A stretch of 64,000 bases of DNA, from the NCBI RefSeq assembly GCF_900105455.1, contig NZ_FNSF01000005.1, positions 310,001 through 374,000 of the forward strand. The letters run 5' to 3'. Positions 34,329 to 43,056 of this stretch are shown one piece after another. Each line of letters opens with the position of its first letter. The first letter of the stretch is position 1. The position numbers and the translations under genes are program-made. The notes below the pieces were generated by a model. The model searched no databases and had not been told where the DNA came from. It saw only the letters and a program-made list of their open reading frames with translations. Source of the DNA: Tenacibaculum sp. MAR_2009_124. Its GTDB lineage: Bacteria; Bacteroidota; Bacteroidia; Flavobacteriales; Flavobacteriaceae.

Positions 34329-34817
34329 TCAATCAATAAGCCCTTCATCCTTCATTATTTTAAGAGCTTTTTTAGTTTCTCGATCACCTCCTGTCATCGA
34401 TCCAAGAAGCATGATCAAACGTTTTTTTATTTTTCCTTTTTCATCTTCAAATAACACTTCAAATCTTGATCGACTAAGTCCTTTAAATGCCTTTTTGAAT
34501 CGTATTTCTTTAATTTTTATCCGATTTATTATTGGTGTAGCAGAATTGTTAATACTAGTAAAAACCCCATAAACTAGGTAAGTCCCTAATAAAACAAATA
34601 CTATAGGCTCCAAGATCTTTCCATTTCGAAATCCTTCAATGACAACATATAAAAGCCCTATTGTGATAACTCCATAAAGAACTAAAATTCTTGTTATGCT
34701 CTTACCAATGGTTACATTTGCAACATTACCAATAATTCCATCTCTTAATAAAACGATCTTGTCAGGGAGTACATGACAAAATCCCGTTTTTGTTTTGAAT
34801 GTATTTTCTTGTTTCAT
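34329..34817 (-). CDS. Two-helix membrane protein, 162 residues
   Basis: A beta-rich N-terminus (TGFCHVLPDKIVLLRDG) is followed by two transmembrane helices (about residues 42-62 and 70-90). A cytoplasmic part with KIKEIRFKKAFKGLSRSRFEVLFEDEKGKIKKRLIML follows, which looks like a small PH-like or sensor fold. No named family. It lies in a run of co-directional small genes. Confidence 0.5.
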   Translation of the reverse strand: MKQENTFKTKTGFCHVLPDKIVLLRDGIIGNVANVTIGKSITRILVLYGVITIGLLYVVIEGFRNGKILEPIVFVLLGTYLVYGVFTSINNSATPIINRIKIKEIRFKKAFKGLSRSRFEVLFEDEKGKIKKRLIMLLGSMTGGDRETKKALKIMKDEGLID

Positions 34818-34884
34818 TTATTTATCAATATCGTATGACGAGTTTCTAAGTACTTATAATCTAAAGAAATCATTTTTCTAATAA

Positions 34885-35256
34885 TTATTTTTGAGTTAGT
34901 ACGTGCATAACTTCTGAATAACTTAAATCTACTGTTGACTCTATAAACTCCATCCGTTTTGCTTCAGCTCCATGTCTCGCAGAATCAATAATCGCTCTCT
35001 TCTCAACCTCTGAAACCCCTCCTTCTATTCTTTCCATCTGCTGAATCAAAACATTAAAACAGGTAAACCAATTCTTTGTTGAGTATAATTTAGAAATTCC
35101 TTCTTTCATCAATTCCTCAGCTTTCATAAAGTCGGCAAAGACAATTCTTGAATCAGAAAATTCACCTTCCATAAGTTGGATTCTTTTTGAGTTTAAATCA
35201 TGAATTTCAATCTTGTTTACATATAATTTTATATATAGGTATTTTTCTTTTATCAT
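34885..35256 (-). CDS. Short actin-fold (MreB-like) domain protein
   Basis: A 123-residue soluble protein. FADFMKAEELMKEGISKLYSTKNWFTCFNVLI, MERIEGGVSEVEKRAIIDSARHGAEAKRMEFIES follows the order of MreB-type sequences (AExxL..., WF...VVI, GxTxVExRAxxDSAxxAGA...IEE). It resembles the small MreB-like proteins seen elsewhere that contain only this subdomain. A complete actin ATP site is absent. A cell-shape role is only a guess. Confidence 0.45.
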   Translation of the reverse strand: MIKEKYLYIKLYVNKIEIHDLNSKRIQLMEGEFSDSRIVFADFMKAEELMKEGISKLYSTKNWFTCFNVLIQQMERIEGGVSEVEKRAIIDSARHGAEAKRMEFIESTVDLSYSEVMHVLTQK

Positions 35257-35417
35257 GTATTCGATTTAGGATAAGGGTTCATATTAATCAATTGCAATTT
35301 CATCTATAGCAAATAGCTCTTTTTTTGTAAAGTTAATAAATAGAGTCCAATTTTAGACAAGTCTCTACTTTGAACACCATCAAATTTAAAAAGCGTTCAA
35401 AATTACTAGTATAACAA

Positions 35418-35449
35418 AAAAACTGCCTCAAATCAATAAGGCAGTTTTT
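35418..35449. terminator. Terminator of the acyl-CoA carboxylase operon
   Basis: An 11 bp perfect stem (AAAAACTGCCT / AGGCAGTTTTT, 10-base loop) lies about 23 bases past the carboxyltransferase stop on the minus strand. It is symmetrical, so it could stop transcription both ways. Confidence 0.85.
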
Positions 35450-35471
35450 AAATATCATTCAAAAAACATTC

Positions 35472-37013
35472 CTATAACGGAATGTTTCCATGCTTTCTTT
35501 TGGGTTGTTCTACCTTTTTACCTTCCAACATAGCAAAAGCCTTGATGAGCTTTCGCCTTGTTTGTTCAGGTAAAATTACCTCATCCACAAAACCACGTTC
35601 TGCTGCACGATAAGGATTCGCAAACTTATCTGCATATTCTGCTTCTTTTTCAGCTAACTTCGCCTCATGGTCATCGGCTTCTGCGATTTCTTTTTTAAAG
35701 ATAATTTCACTCGCTCCTTTGGCTCCCATTACGGCAATCTCCGCGGAAGGCCAAGCAAAATTCATATCTGCACCAATATGTTTGGAGTTCATTACATCAT
35801 AAGCACCACCATAGGCCTTTCTCGTAATTACACTTATTCTTGGCACCGTTGCTTCACTTAAAGCATATAACAACTTCGCTCCATTGGTTATAATGGCATT
35901 CCACTCTTGATCCGTTCCTGGTAAGAACCCTGGAACATCTACCAATACCAACAGTGGAATATTAAAGCAGTCGCAAAAACGAGTAAATCTAGCGGCCTTT
36001 TTAGAACTATTTACATCCAGACATCCAGCTAAACTCATCGGTTGATTCGCCACAATTCCAATACTTCTTCCTGCCAAACGCGCAAAACCAACTACGATAT
36101 TGTCCGCATAATCCTTGTGAATTTCAAAAAATGAATTCGAGTCAGTAATACCGTCAATCACCGCACGCATATCATAAGGTTTGTTGGCATTATCAGGAAC
36201 AATACTGTTCAATTCTTCTCTAATTTCTGTGCCTAATTCAAAAGGTAATTTTTGAGTGGTTTCTTGATTGTTTTGAGGCATATAGCTCAACAATGTTTTA
36301 ATATCTTCCAAACATTGGACATCATTTTCTGAAGTTAAATGGGTTACACCAGATTTGGTTGAATGCGCACTTGCTCCTCCTAACTCTTCTGAAGTTACCT
36401 CTTCATTGGTTACCGTTTTCACCACGCTAGGTCCAGTAACAAACATATAACTCGTATTTTCAACCATAATGGTAAAATCTGTCATGGCCGGAGAGTACAC
36501 CGCTCCACCTGCACAAGGCCCCATAATTCCCGAAATCTGAGGAATTACTCCCGATGCTTGTACATTTCTATGAAAAATATCGGCATAACCACCTAACGAA
36601 CGCACTCCTTCTTGAATACGCGCTCCTCCAGAGTCATTTAATCCAATCAGCGGTGCTCCAATTTTCACGGCCAAGTCCATAATTTTACAGATTTTTTCCG
36701 CGTGAGTTTCCGATAACGAACCTCCAAAAACGGTAAAATCTTGAGCAAATACATATACCAACCTTCCATTTACGGTTCCGTATCCAGTCACTACGCCATC
36801 ACCATAAAACTTCTGGTTTTCCATTCCGAAGTCTGTGGTTCGGTGGGTTACCAAAATCCCTACTTCCTCAAACGATCCTTCATCTAATAAGTAATCAATT
36901 CGTTCACGCGCAGTTAGCTTACCTTTGCTATGATGTCGGTCAATTCTTTTTTGTCCTCCACCAACTTTAGCTTCCGCTATTTTATTTTGTAATTGTTCTA
37001 TTTTAGTATTCAT
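35472..37013 (-). CDS. Acyl-CoA carboxylase carboxyltransferase (propionyl-CoA carboxylase beta type)
   Basis: A 513-residue enzyme with two crotonase-fold halves. [40 protein letters not shown], and in the second half [15 protein letters not shown] and [14 protein letters not shown] are hallmarks of biotin-dependent acyl-CoA carboxyltransferases. It transfers CO2 from carboxybiotin to propionyl- or acetyl-CoA. The single-chain form fits PccB. It is the last gene of the three-gene operon, separated from accC by a 197-base gap that carries a palindromic repeat. Confidence 0.93.
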   Translation of the reverse strand: MNTKIEQLQNKIAEAKVGGGQKRIDRHHSKGKLTARERIDYLLDEGSFEEVGILVTHRTTDFGMENQKFYGDGVVTGYGTVNGRLVYVFAQDFTVFGGSLSETHAEKICKIMDLAVKIGAPLIGLNDSGGARIQEGVRSLGGYADIFHRNVQASGVIPQISGIMGPCAGGAVYSPAMTDFTIMVENTSYMFVTGPSVVKTVTNEEVTSEELGGASAHSTKSGVTHLTSENDVQCLEDIKTLLSYMPQNNQETTQKLPFELGTEIREELNSIVPDNANKPYDMRAVIDGITDSNSFFEIHKDYADNIVVGFARLAGRSIGIVANQPMSLAGCLDVNSSKKAARFTRFCDCFNIPLLVLVDVPGFLPGTDQEWNAIITNGAKLLYALSEATVPRISVITRKAYGGAYDVMNSKHIGADMNFAWPSAEIAVMGAKGASEIIFKKEIAEADDHEAKLAEKEAEYADKFANPYRAAERGFVDEVILPEQTRRKLIKAFAMLEGKKVEQPKRKHGNIPL

Positions 37014-37027
37014 GTTTTTTCTTGTTT

Positions 37028-37121
37028 TGGGCGTTTCCCAAGGGTCGGGCTTTCCGCTATATCTTTTATGGATTTTCGCAAACTCAAACCAATAAAAGGA
37101 TGCCGCTGCAATCCCTAACGC
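37028..37121. repeat. Flavobacterial intergenic repeat in the carboxylase operon
   Basis: The sequence opens GGGCGTTTCCCAAGGGTCGGG with TTTCCGCTATATCTTTT and closes AAAAGGATGCCGC and CAATCCCTAACGC. The order and complementary ends are those of a short repeat I know from intergenic spaces in Flavobacteriia. It separates two genes of one operon. Confidence 0.55.
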
Positions 37122-37145
37122 AACTTAAAGTTTTATTGATTTACA

Positions 37146-37160
37146 AGACCTTACAGGTCT
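37146..37160. repeat. 15 bp palindrome AGACCTTACAGGTCT
   Basis: 6 + 3 + 6 perfect inverted repeat, in the form of a second common flavobacterial spacer motif (ACCTTACAGGT). It is followed at 37169-37209 by an AGCTATCA/TGATAGCT pair. There is no T run, so it is not a clear terminator. Confidence 0.5.
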
Positions 37161-37210
37161 ATAACATCAGCTATCAATTTTCATTCGATTTAATTTACTT
37201 CTGATAGCTT

Positions 37211-38647
37211 TTAACATGTTTTTAAAACTTGTTGTTCTTTTAAATAAACTTGTAAAGCTAATTTCGCTGCGATCTCTGCTTCATGTTCGTATCTCGATTC
37301 CAACTGTTCGGGAGTATAATATTTTTTTACAAAATGCGTATCAAAATCTCCTGAAGTAAAGGCTTCATGCTCACAAACAAATTTCCCAAACGACAAGGTG
37401 GTTTCAATTCCTTTGATATGATAATCATTAATTGCCTGCTTCATGAGTTCAATCGCTTCTTCACGATTTTTTCCATAGGTAATTAATTTAGCAATCATCG
37501 GATCGTAATAAATCGGAATTTCCATCCCCTCTTCAAAACCGTCATCTACTCTTATATTAGCTCCTTTCGGAGTTTTATAGGTTTCCAGTACTCCAATACT
37601 TGGAGCAAAATTGTTTAACGGATCTTCGGCATAAACTCTTAACTCTAAAGCATGACCATTAATCGTTAAATCTTCTTGAGCAAAGTCCAACTTTTCACCC
37701 CTAGCAATTTTAATCTGTTCCTCTACTAAGTCAATTCCTGTTATCATTTCAGTTACAGGATGCTCTACCTGCAAACGAGTATTCATTTCAAGAAAATAAA
37801 AATTTTTGTTTTCGTCCAACAAAAACTCTACAGTACCTGCGCCTAAATAATCACAAGCTTTTGCTACTTTAGCCGCAGCTTCTCCCATTTGCTGACGAAT
37901 TTCAGGAGTTAATACACTTGAAGGAGCTTCTTCAACCACCTTTTGATGTCTTCTTTGTACCGAACATTCTCTTTCAAATAAATGCACCACATTTCCATGT
38001 CCATCTGCCAACACCTGAATTTCAATATGTCGAGGCGACCCTACATATTTTTCTATAAAAACCGATCCATCGCCAAAGGCAGACTCTGCCTCGGAAATAG
38101 CTCTATTCATTTGTTCTTCGATATCTTCTGCCTTATCAACCACTCGCATACCTTTTCCTCCACCTCCAGCAGACGCTTTTATCAAAATAGGATATCCGAT
38201 TTCGTCGGCTACTTTAGCGGCATAAACTACATCAGTTACGGCTTTATCTATTCCTGGAACCATGGGGATATCATAAGCTTTTACGGCATCTTTAGCTGCC
38301 AGCTTACTTCCCATAACTTTAATTGCTTTTGCTTTCGGACCAATAAACGTAATTCCATTTTTGGCAACAGCCTCACTAAATGCAGCGTTCTCACTCAAAA
38401 ATCCATATCCTGGGTGGATTCCATCAACATCGAGTTGCTTTGCTAGTTCGATGATTTTATCTCCTAATAAATAGGATTGATTTGAAGGGGCTCGCCCAAT
38501 ACAAATGGCTTCATCGGCGAAAGCCACATGCGGCGAATTTCTATCAGCTTCAGAATACACTGCTACCGTTTTTATACCCATATTTTTTGCCGTACGCATA
38601 ACACGCAACGCTATTTCTCCTCTATTTGCTACTAAAATTTTCTTCAT
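37211..38647 (-). CDS. accC: Biotin carboxylase subunit of acyl-CoA carboxylase
   Basis: A 478-residue ATP-grasp enzyme starting MKKILVANRGEIALRVMRTAK. ATP-binding loop KASAGGGGKGMRVV, EKYVGSPRHIEIQVLAD, FERECSVQRRHQKVVEEAPS and EMNTRLQVEHPVTE are all intact. It carboxylates biotin on the carrier protein using bicarbonate and ATP. Length is as for AccC/PccA N-terminal domains. It is 73 bases downstream of the carrier gene and upstream of the carboxyltransferase. Confidence 0.95.
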   Translation of the reverse strand: MKKILVANRGEIALRVMRTAKNMGIKTVAVYSEADRNSPHVAFADEAICIGRAPSNQSYLLGDKIIELAKQLDVDGIHPGYGFLSENAAFSEAVAKNGITFIGPKAKAIKVMGSKLAAKDAVKAYDIPMVPGIDKAVTDVVYAAKVADEIGYPILIKASAGGGGKGMRVVDKAEDIEEQMNRAISEAESAFGDGSVFIEKYVGSPRHIEIQVLADGHGNVVHLFERECSVQRRHQKVVEEAPSSVLTPEIRQQMGEAAAKVAKACDYLGAGTVEFLLDENKNFYFLEMNTRLQVEHPVTEMITGIDLVEEQIKIARGEKLDFAQEDLTINGHALELRVYAEDPLNNFAPSIGVLETYKTPKGANIRVDDGFEEGMEIPIYYDPMIAKLITYGKNREEAIELMKQAINDYHIKGIETTLSFGKFVCEHEAFTSGDFDTHFVKKYYTPEQLESRYEHEAEIAAKLALQVYLKEQQVLKTC

Positions 38648-38720
38648 TAAAACAAACTTAATTCAGTTATCAACTGTGTTAAAAATTATTTATACTTCAA
38701 ACATTTTTAATTAAATTCCT

Positions 38721-39212
38721 CTAAGAGGGTTCCATTTCAATTAATACTGCATTCTTTTCAACCTTGGCACTTGTTTCCACTAGAACAGATTTCACTACGC
38801 CATCTCTCGGGGCTAACAACGTGTTTTCCATTTTCATGGCTTCTAGCACCAAAATACCTTCCCCTTCTTTCACTTCCTGACCAACCTCAACATTCACTGA
38901 AACAATTAATCCTGGCATTGGCGCTTTAATATCGTTTTCTTTTTTAACCGAACTTACTTCAAGCCCTAATTCACCTATTAAAATATCTAATGAATTGGAT
39001 ATTTTCACCTCATAACTATTGCCATTAACTTCAACAACATAGGTTTTATCATTAAAATTCTGTTCTAATATTCTTGCCTGAAAAGATGTTTCTTTTTCTA
39101 AAACATGAAAACTTCCATCAGATTTCACTACAGCATCTAATTCTTCAATTTGTTCGGCTGTAAAATCAAAATTATCATAGTTATTGACTTTTGCCTTGAA
39201 TGGTTTACTCAT
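38721..39212 (-). CDS. Biotin carboxyl carrier protein
   Basis: I use the ATG at 39212 (MSKPFKAK), 163 residues; the frame extends to 39233 with little support. The C-terminal biotinyl domain carries EAMKMENTL, with Lys127 as the biotinylation site. The N-terminal half has strands like those of the carrier arm of propionyl-CoA carboxylase. It shuttles carboxyl groups between the AccC-type and carboxyltransferase subunits. It heads the three-gene operon. Confidence 0.92.
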   Translation of the reverse strand: MSKPFKAKVNNYDNFDFTAEQIEELDAVVKSDGSFHVLEKETSFQARILEQNFNDKTYVVEVNGNSYEVKISNSLDILIGELGLEVSSVKKENDIKAPMPGLIVSVNVEVGQEVKEGEGILVLEAMKMENTLLAPRDGVVKSVLVETSAKVEKNAVLIEMEPS

Positions 39213-39364
39213 AAATTCACTATTTTTCCGCACTAAAATATTAAAATTTCACGAGATAGTTTAACAGAAACATAAACGAAAACGTTGTTTTAATACAGAT
39301 ACTTCAAAAAAAACATACTTTATTGTAATTTCTTTACATATTTTGAACTTATATTGCTTTAGAC

Positions 39365-39395
39365 ATTGCTATTTAACTTTTCTTGGGTAATTTTG
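39365..39395 (+). promoter_or_regulatory. Promoter of the thiamine receptor gene
   Basis: ATTG (39365-39368) and TAATTTTG (39388-39395) are 19 bases apart, a full -33/-7 match. Transcription would start near 39402, a few bases before the riboswitch. Confidence 0.65.
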
Positions 39396-39406
39396 CCCTG
39401 TTCTCA

Positions 39407-39586
39407 AAAGGGGTGCCTTTTATAGTTTTGAATTTTAAGTTATTAATACTTTTAGAAATACACCATGCTAATATGGTTACAATAATTTTCTAAATTTCAA
39501 ATTACGATTTTATCATTCTAAATAAGGCTGAGATCATACCCATCGAACCTAGAACAGGTAATGCTGTTTAGGGAAACATTAGAAAG
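39407..39586 (+). promoter_or_regulatory. TPP riboswitch (THI element)
   Basis: The 5' strand AAAAGGGGTGCC and the conserved core AAGGCTGAGATCATACCC (39528 on), GAACCT, then AACAGGTAATGCTG and TTTAGGGAAACA match the TPP aptamer. The two parts are separated by a long variable stem of about 100 bases, an enlarged P3 as is common in Bacteroidota. It precedes a TonB receptor gene and should shut it off when thiamine pyrophosphate is plentiful. A weak stem TGATTA/TAATCA at 39614-39634 before CCTCTTTTT may be part of the expression platform. Confidence 0.9.
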
Positions 39587-39664
39587 TTTGATACTTTCAC
39601 AATAAGACAACACTGATTAATCATTGAATAATCACCTCTTTTTATTCATTTTATTTTTTATAAA

Positions 39665-42037
39665 ATGACATTTCACTCATTCGTTAAAAAAGTAAACTTA
39701 GTTGCTTTTTTAACTATCATGCTTACTACGCTAAATGTAAATGCGCAGAGCGTTATTTTAACAGGGAAGGTAATCTCTAAAAATCAAAAACCACTTGAAG
39801 GAGCTTCCGTTATTATTCCTTCACTTAAAAAAGGAACTATTACAGATGCTGAAGGAAAATTTAAACTCAAACTTGAAAAAGGGAACTATCAAATTGAAGT
39901 TTCTTTTGTTGGATATAAGCCAATTCAAAAGCAAGTAAATACTGATAACACAAAAGAGTTAGTATTCCAACTATCTTCTGAAAACAGTGTTTTAGATGAA
40001 GTATTGGTATCGGCTGTTCGTGTAAAAGCAGATGCACCTGTAACGCACTCGAATTTATCAAAAAAAGAAATCGCCAAACGTAATTTAGGACAAGATATTC
40101 CTGTATTACTAAACTATTTACCATCTGTAACGTCTTCTTCTGATGCAGGAGCAGGAATTGGATATACCTACATTCGCGTTCGTGGTTCAGACGCTTCTCG
40201 TGTAAATGTTACGATTAACGGAATTCCTTATAACGATGCTGAAAGTCAAGGAACTTTTTGGGTTAATATGGGAGACTTCGCTTCGTCAACTGAAAACTTA
40301 CAGTTACAACGTGGTGTTGGAACTTCTACCAATGGTTCAGGTGCTTTTGGAGCTAGCTTAAACATCTTAACAGATGCTGTTTCTGAGGAAGCCGGAGGAG
40401 AGATTTCAAACTCTTTTGGTTCTTTCGGAACAAGAAAGCATACAGTAAAGTTTACTACTGGAAAAATCAATGAGAACTTCGAATTCGCAGGACGTCTTTC
40501 GAATATTTACTCTGATGGTTATGTTGATCGTGCTTTTACAGATTTAAAATCGTATTTCCTGCAAGGGAGTTATACCGATGAAAATACTCTAATCAAAGCT
40601 CTTGCTTTTGGTGGTCAAGAAAAAACTTACCAAGCTTGGTTCGGATTAACAAAAGATCAACTAGAAGAAAACCGTCGTCAAAATCCATATACTTACGATA
40701 ATGAAACCGATAACTACTGGCAAGATCATTATCAATTGCACTGGAATGAAAAATTATCTGACGAATGGACAACCAATATTGGTTTAAACTATACTAGAGG
40801 TAAAGGTTATTTTGAGCAATTTAAAGATGGTGAAAATGCAGCAGATTATAATAACTTAATCAATGATGACAGTGATGTAATCGTAAGAAGATGGTTGGAC
40901 AATCATTTTTATGTTGCCAACGGAACTATAACCTATAATAAAGAAGATCTTGAAGTTATTTCTGGTGTTTCGTATAGTACGTATAACAACGAACATTATG
41001 GTGAAATAATCTGGGGAAGTGATTTAGCTGCGAATACTAACTGGGGAGATCGATATTATTTTAGTGATTCAAAGAAAACAGATTGGAGTGTTTTCTCTAA
41101 AGTTAGCTTTAACATTACAAACTCTTTAAAAGCATTTGTTGATATTCAAGGACGTTTTGTTAACTATAAAACCAAAGGATTAACTTCAGATAGAGATGCA
41201 ATTGATGTGGACAAACAGTTCAATTTTTTCAATCCAAAATTAGGACTAACGCATCGCTTTGATGAAAAGCACAGTATTTATGCCTCTTATGGACGTGCAA
41301 ACAGAGAACCAAACAGAAATGATTTTGAAGGTGGAAATTCTCAGCATGAGAGTTTAAATGACTATGAATTAGGATGGAGATTCTCAAATGAAAAAATTAA
41401 ATTGAATACGAACATTTACTATATGGATTATCAAAATCAGTTAATTTTAACGGGTGCTATCGATCCAAATTCAGGAGAACCTTTAAGATCTTCTAGTGGT
41501 AATAGTTATCGATTCGGAATTGAAATCGATGCCGACATTCAATTAGATAAAACCTTATCCATTAGACCAAACATAGCTTTTAGCGAAAACATCAATCAAG
41601 ATTATTTCTCACAAATAGATGGAGAATTAACCAATTTAGGAGATACCCCTATTACTTTTTCTCCTGATATTATCTTCGGAAATGCACTGGTTTATCAACC
41701 TATTTCAAATCTTCAACTTGCTTTCCTATCTAAATATGTAGGAAAACAGTTTATGAGTAACTTAAATAGTAGCGTAACAGATTTAGATGTTTTAAAAGGG
41801 TTCTTTACAAGTGATTTCAACCTTACTTATGAGCTTAAAACGAAAAAAATATTTAAGTCAATTGTATTTACTGGAGTGGTAAACAACATCTTTAATAAAG
41901 AATATGTTGACAGAGGTTATTACTATACCTACGATGATACTTGGTCTAATCCAGGTACCACAACTACTTTAGACGGTGCTGGGTATTATCCACAAGCAAC
42001 GCGTAACTTCCTGTTAGGAGCAACTTTAAAGTTCTAA
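39665..42037 (+). CDS. TonB-dependent outer-membrane receptor, thiamine-responsive (OMRthi type)
   Basis: A 790-residue protein with a signal peptide (1-28, NVNAQ). A CarboxypepD-regulatory-like domain follows (about 30-115, SVILTGKVISKNQKPLEGASVIIPS). The plug (about 120-240) has YIRVRGSDASRVNVTINGIPYNDAESQG. A 22-strand barrel ends in LLGATLKF with a terminal Phe. It should import thiamine or its phosphates or precursors across the outer membrane with TonB energy. That assignment rests on the TPP riboswitch, since barrel sequences do not show the substrate. It is followed by a terminator. Confidence 0.88.
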   Translation: MTFHSFVKKVNLVAFLTIMLTTLNVNAQSVILTGKVISKNQKPLEGASVIIPSLKKGTITDAEGKFKLKLEKGNYQIEVSFVGYKPIQKQVNTDNTKELVFQLSSENSVLDEVLVSAVRVKADAPVTHSNLSKKEIAKRNLGQDIPVLLNYLPSVTSSSDAGAGIGYTYIRVRGSDASRVNVTINGIPYNDAESQGTFWVNMGDFASSTENLQLQRGVGTSTNGSGAFGASLNILTDAVSEEAGGEISNSFGSFGTRKHTVKFTTGKINENFEFAGRLSNIYSDGYVDRAFTDLKSYFLQGSYTDENTLIKALAFGGQEKTYQAWFGLTKDQLEENRRQNPYTYDNETDNYWQDHYQLHWNEKLSDEWTTNIGLNYTRGKGYFEQFKDGENAADYNNLINDDSDVIVRRWLDNHFYVANGTITYNKEDLEVISGVSYSTYNNEHYGEIIWGSDLAANTNWGDRYYFSDSKKTDWSVFSKVSFNITNSLKAFVDIQGRFVNYKTKGLTSDRDAIDVDKQFNFFNPKLGLTHRFDEKHSIYASYGRANREPNRNDFEGGNSQHESLNDYELGWRFSNEKIKLNTNIYYMDYQNQLILTGAIDPNSGEPLRSSSGNSYRFGIEIDADIQLDKTLSIRPNIAFSENINQDYFSQIDGELTNLGDTPITFSPDIIFGNALVYQPISNLQLAFLSKYVGKQFMSNLNSSVTDLDVLKGFFTSDFNLTYELKTKKIFKSIVFTGVVNNIFNKEYVDRGYYYTYDDTWSNPGTTTTLDGAGYYPQATRNFLLGATLKF

Positions 42038-42123
42038 TAACAGTCTAACAATAAATCTTTAGATATTTTATCCAACCTACTTCGAATAAATTATTTAAAA
42101 CTAAATTTAGATTTCGTTTATAA

Positions 42124-42152
42124 AAAAGACCGAGCACGAGCTCGGTCTTTTT
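42124..42152. terminator. Bidirectional terminator between the thiamine receptor and a convergent gene
   Basis: An 11 bp perfect GC-rich stem (AAAGACCGAGC / GCTCGGTCTTT, loop ACGA) is flanked by As and Ts. It lies between the convergent stops at 42037 and 42155. Confidence 0.92.
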
Positions 42153-42154
42153 GT

Positions 42155-42577
42155 TTATTCAGGTTTTCCCAACCTCATCATTGTTTCAATGATTTCTTTC
42201 AGTTCTTCTGGAGGATTTCCATCATCAAATATCGACGATTTATACTCTTCTCCATTTACTTTAATGATCAACTCGGCTTGCATCGCTCTGTCAGAAGCAC
42301 TTTCGTTTGAAAGTACTTTATACTGCCCCATTTTAGAAAGTACTATTTCATTTATTAAATCTATTAACTTTTCTCTATTTGCATTAGTGATCTTCTCATT
42401 TCTTTCCTGTTTTCTATCTTTATAAAACACATTTTCAGATGTTATTTTTAAAACTACAGAATTACCTCGAGTAATGGCTTTATAAAGAATTTCGTCAAAA
42501 TTCTTAATTACTTCTTGAGAAAAAGAAATACTTCCCATCAAGAAAAACAGCAACATAAATAATTTCGAATACTTCAT
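42155..42577 (-). CDS. Hypothetical exported protein, 140 residues
   Basis: A signal peptide ending SFSQ (21) and a small alpha/beta domain with VVLKITSENVFYKDRK and AMQAELIIKVNGEEYKSSIFDDGNPPEELKEIIETMM. No family is recognised. Monocistronic; convergent with the receptor. Confidence 0.55.
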   Translation of the reverse strand: MKYSKLFMLLFFLMGSISFSQEVIKNFDEILYKAITRGNSVVLKITSENVFYKDRKQERNEKITNANREKLIDLINEIVLSKMGQYKVLSNESASDRAMQAELIIKVNGEEYKSSIFDDGNPPEELKEIIETMMRLGKPE

Positions 42578-42818
42578 TTAAGAAAGAGTTTAATGCTTTG
42601 GTTAAAATTACGTCTTTTTTCTTTTAAGAACTATCAACAAAAAATCACTGGCTAAACTAATATGTTACAATCTCCTAACTGCTAATGAGATGTACTCGTT
42701 TTATAAAGACAAAAACCTCAACAACTTCATAAAATGTGTTATTCAACTACTCGACAAAACGCTAAAAATCAACTAAAACCGACATACCACACTAAAAAAA
42801 GTCTAATCTATAAAGTGT

Positions 42819-42851
42819 TTTGTTAAATTTTAACAAAAAACAGTACTTTTG
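42819..42851 (+). promoter_or_regulatory. Promoter of the secreted nuclease gene with an internal palindrome
   Basis: TTTG (42819-42822) and TACTTTTG (42844-42851) are 21 bases apart. Overlapping the -33 end and spacer is the 17-base palindrome TTGTTAAATTTTAACAA (42820-42836), a possible operator. The transcript would have a leader of nearly 200 bases, with a 9 bp hairpin pair AATTTTATC/GATAAAATT at 42992-43033. The rest of 42578-43056 holds nothing else I can name. Confidence 0.55.
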
Positions 42852-43056
42852 TTGAAAAATAAACAAGTTAAAGTTTGTTAAGAAAACATTTAATTTAATT
42901 ATTTTCACAGACGAAATCAATAATCATAGAAATTAACCCTTAAAAATTTAAAGTTAACCATTCATTAACGCTTTTAACACGAACAACCTCTAATTTTATC
43001 CGATCTCAAACTTTCCTCCAACCGAGATAAAATTTTAAACTACAAAAACTTTACAA

